Source: G963663365 sp963663365
GTDB taxonomy: Bacteria; Hinthialibacterota; Hinthialibacteria; Hinthialibacterales; G963663365
Length of the DNA: 64,000 bases
Assembly (NCBI GenBank): GCA_963663365.2
Contig: CAXXIH010000003.1
Location: forward strand, 558,001-622,000
Direction of reading: 5' to 3'
The translations under genes were made by a program, and so were the position numbers. The first letter of the stretch is position 1, and each line of letters begins with the position of its first letter. The notes under the pieces are model-generated. The model was given only the letters and a program-made list of their open reading frames with translations. It had not been told where the DNA came from and searched no databases. Positions 53,217-59,395 of the stretch are shown here, piece after piece.

Positions 53217-54240
53217 CCGGTTTACCCGTCTCTGCGGATTGTTGTGCGGCATCAAGCACGGCAACCGTTTTGCAGACGCTTTCCGCTGTCACAGCAAGAT
53301 CTTCTTGGCCGCGTAACACCGCCGCAATGTTTTCATAGTAGGAACGCCAACGGCCCGGTTCTGTCTCAACAACCTCTTCCTTAATTTCGCCTTCCAAGCC
53401 CGTATAAATCCGTGCGTAATTTTCCGGCGATTCACATGCGCCGTCGATATCGCCCGCATTCATGGCCTTTTCTTGAGGATCCAGTCCGTATTTGCAGAGT
53501 GAGGCTTTGGTTCCTAAAAGATACCATCGCGGTTTGGGGCAGCGGGAAAATGAAGAAACGTCGATATGCACATCGGGGCCGTTCTTAAATGTCAAAATAC
53601 AATGCGAATGGTCTTCGACATCGTTCTCCCACATGCCTTTTTGAAAGCGGGCGAAAACGGATTCGATTTCACCGGGGAACAGCAGCAAGGTTTGATCGAT
53701 CATATGCGAGGCCAAATCCAAAAACTTACCGCCGCCGTGTTTGCGGTCCGTGCGCCAGGTACGGGGAGGTTTGCATTGATGCCAAGCCAATTCCGCATGC
53801 AGCACATTTCCCAAACGGCCTGAGTCCACCAGATGTTTGATTGTCAAGAAATCGCCGTCCCAACGCCGGTTTTGGAAGATGCTCAGCAGACAGCCGTTTT
53901 TTTGTGCCGCCTTTTGCATAGAACGCGCTTCCGCAAGATCAAGGGCCATCGGTTTATCGACAACGACATGTTTGCCCGCTTCCAAACTTCGAATAGCATA
54001 CTCGGCATGAGTATCGTTAGGTGTAGCGAGCACAATCAAATCGGTTTGGGGATCGCCAAGGGCTTCATCCAGTTCTGAATATGTTTTAATTCCCTTCTCT
54101 GTTTCAAGCGTTTTGCGAATTTCTTCGCGGCCTGATACAACCCCATACACTTCGAGGCCATCGACCAAACGAATCAATGTCTCGTGAAAAGCCCGTCCGG
54201 CATAACCATAACCAACGATGACAGCATTAAATCGCTGCAT
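53197..54240 (-). CDS. Gfo/Idh/MocA-family oxidoreductase (cytoplasmic)
   Basis: 347 residues from ATG 54240 (MQRFNAVIVGYGYAGRAFH), with AGGAG 11 bases upstream; the frame is open 12 codons earlier. The Rossmann loop GYGYAGRAFH and the catalytic VDKPMAL motif (about 97-103; DKP in place of EKP, as in the YdgJ-like subgroup) are present. GGKFLDLASHMIDQTLLLF and the later beta-sheet domain complete the family fold. No signal peptide, unlike the other oxidoreductase 1.2 kb away on the same strand. Substrate unknown, probably a sugar. Confidence 0.9.
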   Translation of the reverse strand: MQRFNAVIVGYGYAGRAFHETLIRLVDGLEVYGVVSGREEIRKTLETEKGIKTYSELDEALGDPQTDLIVLATPNDTHAEYAIRSLEAGKHVVVDKPMALDLAEARSMQKAAQKNGCLLSIFQNRRWDGDFLTIKHLVDSGRLGNVLHAELAWHQCKPPRTWRTDRKHGGGKFLDLASHMIDQTLLLFPGEIESVFARFQKGMWENDVEDHSHCILTFKNGPDVHIDVSSFSRCPKPRWYLLGTKASLCKYGLDPQEKAMNAGDIDGACESPENYARIYTGLEGEIKEEVVETEPGRWRSYYENIAAVLRGQEDLAVTAESVCKTVAVLDAAQQSAETGKPVTPIMA

Positions 54241-54374
54241 GTTTCTATGATCTCCTGAAATCTGTGGTTTTTCCAAGGTTTAGAATAGACGCTTTCAGGC
54301 GTACGGATGATGGAAGCCAATACAAAACTTATACTGTTTCATATCGTCCGATGACAGCCGAGATGCAGAGAAAC

Positions 54375-54908
54375 TCAGGGATTCACAACACGGTCGGTGA
54401 TGTTGATCTCTTTCACACGTGAATCGCGTAGAACCTCAGTGTTGAGTCTAAGCATAATATCTTTTTTAAGGGCCTTAGCTCCCTCTTCGCTTGTCAATTC
54501 TTGCCCGCTCCTTGTACTTAGAATATCCAAAATAGAATCGCGTATGGCCGGAATCAGTGAACGGGGATTCTTGTTTAACGGTTGCCACTCTTCTTGGGCT
54601 TTTTCTTCTGAACCATTCTGCGGATAGGTTTCAATTCCCGCGACTAGAGTAACGCGTGCGATCTGTTCTCGGTCCGGAAGCACATTAACAGTGAATGGAT
54701 CGAGTTCGATTTGCAGCGGCGCCGGTGGTCTTTCTACGGGGCCGGCTATCAGATCCGTGGCCGAATTGTTCCAGATGAAAAGCCAAAAAGCGCCGGCAAT
54801 AATAAGCAGCGCCAAGATTGTCAGCGACACAATAAGTACGAGATTACGCGCCCCCCGCTCTTCACTGACTTCTTCATGCAATTCATGTACTTCACCGGCC
54901 TCAGCCAT
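54375..54908 (-). CDS. FliL-like membrane protein
   Basis: 177 residues: an acidic cytoplasmic N-terminus, a single membrane helix (about 24-45, LVLIVSLTILALLIIAGAFWLFIW in part), a Pro-rich linker, then a periplasmic domain with IELDPFTVNVLPDREQIARV and IRDSILDILSTRSGQEL and a final VKEINITDRVV. This is the FliL pattern; FliL sits at the flagellar basal body and is related to stomatin-like SPFH domains. No other flagellar gene is in the window, so it may belong to a distant flagellar system or have another role. Confidence 0.7.
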   Translation of the reverse strand: MAEAGEVHELHEEVSEERGARNLVLIVSLTILALLIIAGAFWLFIWNNSATDLIAGPVERPPAPLQIELDPFTVNVLPDREQIARVTLVAGIETYPQNGSEEKAQEEWQPLNKNPRSLIPAIRDSILDILSTRSGQELTSEEGAKALKKDIMLRLNTEVLRDSRVKEINITDRVVNP

Positions 54909-55025
54909 GTTGCACCTCCTGCCCGCTTTCGAGCCAAGTAACTACGAATACGATCGATCTTGTCTTTTTATTCTCAGCCTCTTTAGAACGAGTGTCAATA
55001 GACTTTGTTACTCTTTGCTTAGACA

Positions 55026-55060
55026 GCAAAAAAGCCGCAGTGTTGCTTTTTCACTGCGGC
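55026..55060 (-). terminator. Intrinsic terminator after the first cold-shock gene
   Basis: GCCGCAGTG at 55034-55042 pairs with CACTGCGGC at 55052-55060; read on the minus strand a run of six T follows. It lies 35 bases after the csp stop codon. Confidence 0.87.
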
Positions 55061-55094
55061 TTTGCTTGCGTTTATGGATTATTGAAAGTGGCGG

Positions 55095-55307
55095 TTAGCC
55101 TTCGATAATCTTAATGCTGCTCGCGCAGGTCTTGCCTTCGCGGCCTTCTTTGACATCGAATTCAACGTGATCGTTCTCGTAAAGTGATTTCAGACCGGAT
55201 CTTTCGACATCTGAAATATGGACAAAAACGTCCTTACCGCCGTCTTCAGGCTGAATGAAGCCATATCCTTTTGTAGGATTAAACCATTTAACAGTACCAA
55301 CAGGCAT
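55095..55307 (-). CDS. Cold-shock protein (CspA family), first copy
   Basis: 70 residues, a single OB fold. RNP1 KGYGFIQPE and RNP2 VFVHISDVE give the aromatic single-stranded nucleic acid binding surface. Likely an RNA chaperone. It is about 90 percent identical by eye to the copy 210 bases upstream, and both have the same type of promoter and a nearly identical leader of about 130 bases, so they probably respond to the same signal. Confidence 0.95.
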   Translation of the reverse strand: MPVGTVKWFNPTKGYGFIQPEDGGKDVFVHISDVERSGLKSLYENDHVEFDVKEGREGKTCASSIKIIEG

Positions 55308-55437
55308 AGTCTCACCTCTCTGGGTATTCTCCGTCTACTGACGGAATGTGATATCGATAAAGCAATCTTCGAAATCGGTAACAGGGAGAACGCCCAAGAT
55401 GGTAAGTTCTACACTTTGCCGAGAATCTAGATTGACA
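55308..55437 (-). promoter_or_regulatory. Conserved structured 5' leader of csp copy 1
   Basis: Transcribed leader of about 130 bases. Its 5' 31 bases (55407-55437) are identical to those of the second csp leader, and so are 23 bases near the start codon (55312-55334). A hairpin TCCGT/ACGGA at 55330-55345 has the same stem but a different loop in the other copy, 23 bases from the ATG in both. Cold-shock genes often have long leaders that change fold with temperature. Confidence 0.75.
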
Positions 55438-55443
55438 TTACTT

Positions 55444-55472
55444 ACTTTACTATTTTCCAGAATCAAGTGCAA
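55444..55472 (-). promoter_or_regulatory. Promoter of csp copy 1
   Basis: On the minus strand TTGCAC (55472-55467) and TAAAGT (55449-55444) are 17 bases apart. The block conserved between the two csp leaders begins six to eight bases further on, at the expected transcription start near 55437. Confidence 0.6.
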
Positions 55473-55514
55473 ATACTCATTGTGTCTGGTTGGAAAATCC
55501 GTAATTAAACGGAA

Positions 55515-55727
55515 TTAACCTTCCAGAACTTTAATATTCGAGGCGCAAGTTTTGCCTTGACGCCCCTCTTTCATTTCGAATTCCACGCGGTCATTTTCAT
55601 AAAGCGATTTCAGACCGGATTGTTCTACATCGGAGATATGGACAAAGACATCTTTGCCGCCGCCTTCGGGCTCGATAAAACCGTATCCTTTTGTGGGATT
55701 AAACCATTTAACAGTACCAACAGACAT
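55515..55727 (-). CDS. Cold-shock protein (CspA family), second copy
   Basis: 70 residues, with RNP1 KGYGFIEPE and RNP2 VFVHISDVE. It differs from the first copy at a handful of positions, for example IEPEGGG for IQPEDGG. The two genes lie head to tail on the minus strand and each has its own promoter, as shown by a promoter and a full leader between them. No terminator is obvious after this gene, so its transcript might read into the next. Confidence 0.95.
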   Translation of the reverse strand: MSVGTVKWFNPTKGYGFIEPEGGGKDVFVHISDVEQSGLKSLYENDRVEFEMKEGRQGKTCASNIKVLEG

Positions 55728-55855
55728 TTCTTCACCTCTCTGGGTATTCTCCGTTTTGTAACGGATCTAAATTGCAACCAATCTTGGAATTCGGTTACGG
55801 GGAGAACAACCGAGAAAGGTAGGTTCTACACTTTGCCGAGAATCTAGATTGACAC
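55728..55855 (-). promoter_or_regulatory. Conserved structured 5' leader of csp copy 2
   Basis: Leader of about 128 bases, nearly the same length as that of copy 1. It shares the 31-base block (55824-55854) and the 23-base block (55732-55754) exactly, with more diverged sequence between. The hairpin TCCGT/ACGGA at 55750-55765 keeps its stem while its loop differs from copy 1. Confidence 0.75.
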
Positions 55856-55861
55856 AAGTAT

Positions 55862-55889
55862 ATAGTAGCCTAAATGAAAAGTTTTTCAA
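55862..55889 (-). promoter_or_regulatory. Promoter of csp copy 2
   Basis: On the minus strand TTGAAA (55889-55884) and TACTAT (55867-55862) are 16 bases apart. The conserved leader block starts about seven bases downstream, near 55855, as in copy 1. Confidence 0.65.
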
Positions 55890-56017
55890 ACACTTTTGGC
55901 AGTAAAAATCGACTATCAGGATTTGTGCCGGATTCAAAAGAGTTCTAGGCCGCCATGATTCATTTTTGCCGGAATGCAGGCTTTCGCTTTTAAGGCTATT
56001 CATCGATTTTCACAGGT

Positions 56018-56431
56018 TTAAAAACGGATCGTGAAACGGCTTTTGCGTCCTTCTTCAACTGTGAGTATGTGCTTGATTTCCTTATTCTTATGGCAGATAA
56101 CCACAGTGTATTTACCTGGAGTCAGATCAACCAGAAACCAGGGGCCGCAGCCTTCCGACTTCAAGAGTTCTTTGCCGGCGGCATCGAGAATTCTCAAATC
56201 GGCGCCGCATACATATTTTCCGGCGTGTGCCATTTCTATTCGGCATGAATACTGTCCGGCTACAGCCTTAAGTTCTTCTCGTTCGCCCAGCCCCACTCCG
56301 CCGGTCATGAATCGGATACCGTTCTTGGTATGTTCGACCATGGGCTTGGTTGGTTCAGCGCACACTACACCCACGCAAAGAAATAGGCTGAATAGCCCCA
56401 AAATGCTGTTGCTGAGGTTCGATCGAATCAT
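56018..56431 (-). CDS. Small secreted protein with a carboxypeptidase-regulatory-like beta domain
   Basis: 137 residues from ATG 56431, with GAGGAG nine bases upstream. A Sec signal peptide (SILGLFSLFLCVGVVCA, cleavage about residue 25) precedes a beta-rich domain: YSCRIEMAHAGKYVCGADLR, ILDAAGKELLKSEGCGPWFL, LTPGKYTVVICHKN and a final VEEGRKSRFTIRF. The LxPGxYTV phrase is typical of carboxypeptidase-regulatory or Ig-like domains. Two pairs of Cys could form disulfides in the periplasm. Function unknown. Confidence 0.72.
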   Translation of the reverse strand: MIRSNLSNSILGLFSLFLCVGVVCAEPTKPMVEHTKNGIRFMTGGVGLGEREELKAVAGQYSCRIEMAHAGKYVCGADLRILDAAGKELLKSEGCGPWFLVDLTPGKYTVVICHKNKEIKHILTVEEGRKSRFTIRF

Positions 56432-56500
56432 AATTTCGTTCTCCTCTTTTGAGAGCATTTCGGCGCCAACGCGGCAAAGATGTCTGTGCACTGGAATTCC

Positions 56501-57232
56501 CTAGTCCGCTCCACGAAGCAGGTACTTTTTACGTTCTTCCAGGATTGAAGCCTTTCGGCTTTTCCAGTTCAGGCGATCCAGCCGGAGTTGATGCACCATT
56601 GTTTCTATAACGTCTCCGGTACCGCGGAAGAAACGGTTATAAACCCTAAATTCAGGAATTGCCAGAACCTCTTTTCCTAAGCGCTCTCTTTCCCAGAAAC
56701 TTTCCTCAATTATAAATGAGAATTTTTGCATGAGATGGATCGCCGCATCGTTGTATGCGGGAATTGAAATTCTTACCGCATCGGATGGTTCTTGGGAGTC
56801 AAAGACGTTTTCCAAGTATGCTGCAACCGCATCATAAGCATAGCCTTTGCGGCATTGTGCGGACTCGATTTCAAAATGCACGGATAAGGATATGCCTCTT
56901 TCACTTCGGGAAGGTTTGCTTGTTAACAACCCGGCGATTCGGTTGTCGAGGATATCCCGGATGCCCAGCACGTCAGAATTGGCTGCTTGCGCCTGTTGAA
57001 ACCATTTTTGCCACTCGCCCGGGCTCCGGTATGGCAGGCGGCAACGTTCTAAAATTGGATTTTCGTAAGGTTCCCATGCAGAGAGTGCGATTAGGTCTTC
57101 TTGTTCTAACGGGCATAGGCGGATTAACGCACCGGATTTGGTAATTTGCATCATGATCCCCCAAAGGTTCGGACTTACGGTGTGGTGTATACCGTTTCGC
57201 AAGTCCCGGAATTCAACCTGATTTACTTTCAT
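56501..57232 (-). CDS. GNAT-family N-acetyltransferase
   Basis: 243 residues from ATG 57232; a later ATG at 57154 (MMQITKSGALIRLCPLEQED) matches the usual GNAT beginning and is the alternative start. Strand 1 ALIRLCPLEQEDL, SLSVHFEIESAQCRKGYAYDAV (the acetyl-CoA loop region, with RKGYA in place of R-G-x-G-x-A) and VRISIPAYNDAAIHLMQKFSF (helix 4, Asn then aromatic) follow the RimJ/RimL-like pattern. A C-terminal extension of about 40 basic residues has no assignment. The substrate is unknown. Confidence 0.7.
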   Translation of the reverse strand: MKVNQVEFRDLRNGIHHTVSPNLWGIMMQITKSGALIRLCPLEQEDLIALSAWEPYENPILERCRLPYRSPGEWQKWFQQAQAANSDVLGIRDILDNRIAGLLTSKPSRSERGISLSVHFEIESAQCRKGYAYDAVAAYLENVFDSQEPSDAVRISIPAYNDAAIHLMQKFSFIIEESFWERERLGKEVLAIPEFRVYNRFFRGTGDVIETMVHQLRLDRLNWKSRKASILEERKKYLLRGAD

Positions 57233-57383
57233 ATTTACGATAGATCTTCCGCCTTAACAAAAGCGGTTCCATATGCAAAAAACTCCTAAGTTTGAGAAAT
57301 TTGAAACGGATAGGATTACCCTGAAGCGCCAAAATGATGCAGTACATTTTCGTTAATGGACTTAATCTATGCCAAAACGAGAC

Positions 57384-57420
57384 GGCAGGGAGACGCTGAA
57401 ATTGAGCGTCATACCCTGCC
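57384..57420 (-). terminator. Probable terminator after the Hsp20 cluster
   Basis: Nested stems: GGCAGGG (57384-57390) with CCCTGCC (57414-57420), and inside it GACGCT with AGCGTC. On the minus strand the hairpin is followed by a short GTTTT. It lies 16 bases after the last hsp20 stop. Confidence 0.6.
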
Positions 57421-57435
57421 CCATCGTTTCCGGCT

Positions 57436-57963
57436 TTACCGGACTTTTACGGTGATCCGTTTTTGACGGCTGGCCTCGGTCTTTGGCAGGCGGATATTTA
57501 AGACGCCATGCCGGTAGACGGCTTCGGCCTTATCAGATTCAACTTCACAAGGCAGCGGGAAGGAGCGGCTAAAACTTCCATATGAACATTCGACACGATG
57601 GAAGTTTTTTCCTTTGGATTCACGTTGATATTTCTTTTCACCTCGTAAGAAGAGGCGATTCTGACGCACTTCGACCGAGAACTCGTCCTTTTCCATTCCG
57701 GGAATCTCGGCACGAATGATGAGGGCGTCGTCAGTTTCTTGCACATCCGCTGCCGGATGGATAGGAAACGAACTCTGGAGCACAGGAAATGGTATCCGTC
57801 CTGTTCCATCTGCGCCGTATGGTCCCGCACCAGACCGGCCGTTAAGCCAATCGCTGAATTGTCCGCCGGGGCGGATACTTGATAACCATCTTCCTAATGC
57901 AGAACTGATACGACCGTAAAATTCCGAAAATGAATCCTGAAGTTGTTGCGGAATCCAGTTCAT
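57436..57963 (-). CDS. Small heat-shock protein, Hsp20 family (first of three)
   Basis: 175 residues from ATG 57963, after a near-perfect AAGGAGGTGA. The alpha-crystallin domain (about 85-172) has PAADVQETDDALIIRAEIPG, then RLFLRGEKKY, SYGSFSRSFPLP and the motif GVLNIRLPK (A-x-x-x-GVL region). The N-terminal 80 residues are long and aromatic with a Gly-rich linker, as in oligomer-forming Hsp20. It holds unfolded proteins without ATP. Third gene in the tandem Hsp20 row in transcription order. Confidence 0.93.
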   Translation of the reverse strand: MNWIPQQLQDSFSEFYGRISSALGRWLSSIRPGGQFSDWLNGRSGAGPYGADGTGRIPFPVLQSSFPIHPAADVQETDDALIIRAEIPGMEKDEFSVEVRQNRLFLRGEKKYQRESKGKNFHRVECSYGSFSRSFPLPCEVESDKAEAVYRHGVLNIRLPKTEASRQKRITVKVR

Positions 57964-58004
57964 CAAAATCACCTCCTTTCTTTGAGCTCGTCCTTAATCC
58001 GTCA

Positions 58005-58080
58005 GACACCGGGCCAGGGGGGCCCATCGAAGGGGTTTTGATGCTGGGGTTGGGTTTTAATCCCCTTCGATGGGGGTGTC
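58005..58080 (-). promoter_or_regulatory. Large hairpin between hsp20 genes
   Basis: CCCATCGAAGGGG (58023-58035) and its exact complement (58062-58074) form a 13-bp stem; GACACC (58005-58010) and GGTGTC (58075-58080) extend it with a bulge. It lies 42 bases upstream of the 57963 start codon. The structure lacks a T-run, so it is more likely a leader or mRNA-stability element than a terminator. A thermosensor role is a guess based on the gene. Confidence 0.6.
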
Positions 58081-58108
58081 ATGAATCACGTTGGTAACTC
58101 CGATAGCA

Positions 58109-58507
58109 TTAGCTGACTTTAACTTCAATCAGCTTCGGCTTTGCTTCTTCGACTTTAGGCAAACGGAGTGTTAGTACTCCGCTTTTCAGTTCGGCGTCAA
58201 TGCCCTCCCGGCTTACGGTCTCGGTGAGTTGGAACTGGCGGTAGAAAGTCGCTAACTCAAACTCACGGTAAAGGCTATCTCCTTTTCCGTTTTTATCCGG
58301 TTTGGCCTCGATCGTGAGGATGTTGTCTTCCACACGCACATTCAGATTTTCTTTGGAAACTCCGGGCAAATCCGCCAGAACCGTTAGTTCATTTTCATTC
58401 TCAAAAATATCCACTGGCGGTGTTAGAAAACGCTCCTCCTGCCGTGTTTCTTCATAGCGTGCGGGAGCGTCGGGTGTGACTGTTGAGGCAACGCTTTTTT
58501 CAGCCAT
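58109..58507 (-). CDS. Small heat-shock protein, Hsp20 family (second of three)
   Basis: 132 residues with AAGGAGG seven bases before the ATG. The alpha-crystallin domain fills most of it: FLTPPVDIFENENELTVLAD, LPGVSKENLNVRVEDNILTI, FYRQFQLTETV and GVLTLRLPKVEEAKPKLIEV. The N-terminal arm is short (about 35 residues), so it may form smaller oligomers than the other two, or mixed ones. The C-terminal end EAKPKLIEVKV is nearly the same as in the third protein. Confidence 0.94.
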   Translation of the reverse strand: MAEKSVASTVTPDAPARYEETRQEERFLTPPVDIFENENELTVLADLPGVSKENLNVRVEDNILTIEAKPDKNGKGDSLYREFELATFYRQFQLTETVSREGIDAELKSGVLTLRLPKVEEAKPKLIEVKVS

Positions 58508-58567
58508 GGTATGACCTCCTTTATCAAGAATCTCTGGCTTTGCCGTTCGTTATTGCGCATCCTTAGA

Positions 58568-59035
58568 TCAAACTACATTTACTTCGATGCGCTTGGGTTT
58601 GGCCTCGACCGATTTGGGCAATGTGATATGCAGAATCCCTTGCCTGTAATCCGCGCTGATTTTTTCGGCATCAATGGGCACAGGAAGTTCGATATTCCGC
58701 ACAAACCGGCCTGCCGCACGCTCATTACGATGAAAGGCCTCAACCTTAACATCGGGATGGACCGCCTTTTTCTCACCGGCGATTGTCAGTGTATTGCCCT
58801 GAATGGCAACACTTAGATTCTCCGGATCGATACCGGGAGCCAACGCTTCGAGCATCAATCCATTTTCATCTTCGGTTAAATTGATCAGTGGATAGCTGCG
58901 TGCCGAGCGTCCAGGTAAAAAGCCAATGCGAGAACGGCCGCCGTGAGCCCAAGACTTATCGAAATCTTGAAATGCACGGTCAATCTCGTGACGCAAGGCA
59001 TCCATTTCTCGGAACAGATCGCGTGCCAGCATCAT
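58568..59035 (-). CDS. Small heat-shock protein, Hsp20 family (third of three)
   Basis: 155 residues from ATG 59035 (MMLARDLFREMDALRHEID), with AAGGAGG eight bases upstream; the frame runs open further upstream but there is no better start. After a 45-residue N-terminus come PLINLTEDENGLMLEALAPG, NLSVAIQGNTLTIAGEK, RFVRNIELPVPI and GILHITLPKSVEAKPKRIEV of the alpha-crystallin domain. First gene of the tandem hsp20 set in transcription order, 60 bases before the second. Confidence 0.93.
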   Translation of the reverse strand: MMLARDLFREMDALRHEIDRAFQDFDKSWAHGGRSRIGFLPGRSARSYPLINLTEDENGLMLEALAPGIDPENLSVAIQGNTLTIAGEKKAVHPDVKVEAFHRNERAAGRFVRNIELPVPIDAEKISADYRQGILHITLPKSVEAKPKRIEVNVV

Positions 59036-59395
59036 GATTTTTGCCTCCTTACCACGAAGTCTACAGGTGTTTTGCACCTTTGTTTTCATTGTTGTTTTTT
59101 CCATTTTCAAAACTCGTGCCAGACCTTTGATTTCCGTAAGTTGCCATCTGATAAGCATTTAGATTTCATCCATTTTTACCCCCCATTTTGCAACTGTTTC
59201 GCACTGTAACATTTGTCCGAATGGTGTGTGTCAAATTGACCCGTTTGCGACCGGTTGCCCTATCCAATGCAACGTTTGATTTGCTTTTCAACATCATCCA
59301 AGAGGGCGGATTCAGGCCGCGCGGGATTGCATAATCCTCCAAACCTTGTAGACAGGCGGAGGGAGCAAAGCCTTTATTTGTTTGAGGAGATTCCT
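59036..59395. other. Divergent intergenic region between hsp20 and the DUF4838 gene
   Basis: 360 bases with no supported gene. On the minus strand a TTGACA near 59232 is followed 17 bases later by TGTTAC near 59206, a possible but weak promoter for the Hsp20 genes. No heat-shock sigma or CIRCE-type palindrome is seen. On the plus strand no convincing promoter for the DUF4838 gene is found; its Shine-Dalgarno GAGGAG lies six bases before ATG 59396. Confidence 0.4.

Noticed and set aside
59107..59121. Sigma-54-like TGGCAC-N5-TTGAA on the minus strand upstream of hsp20
   Set aside because: The invariant C of the -12 GC is missing, and no enhancer-binding activator gene is near.
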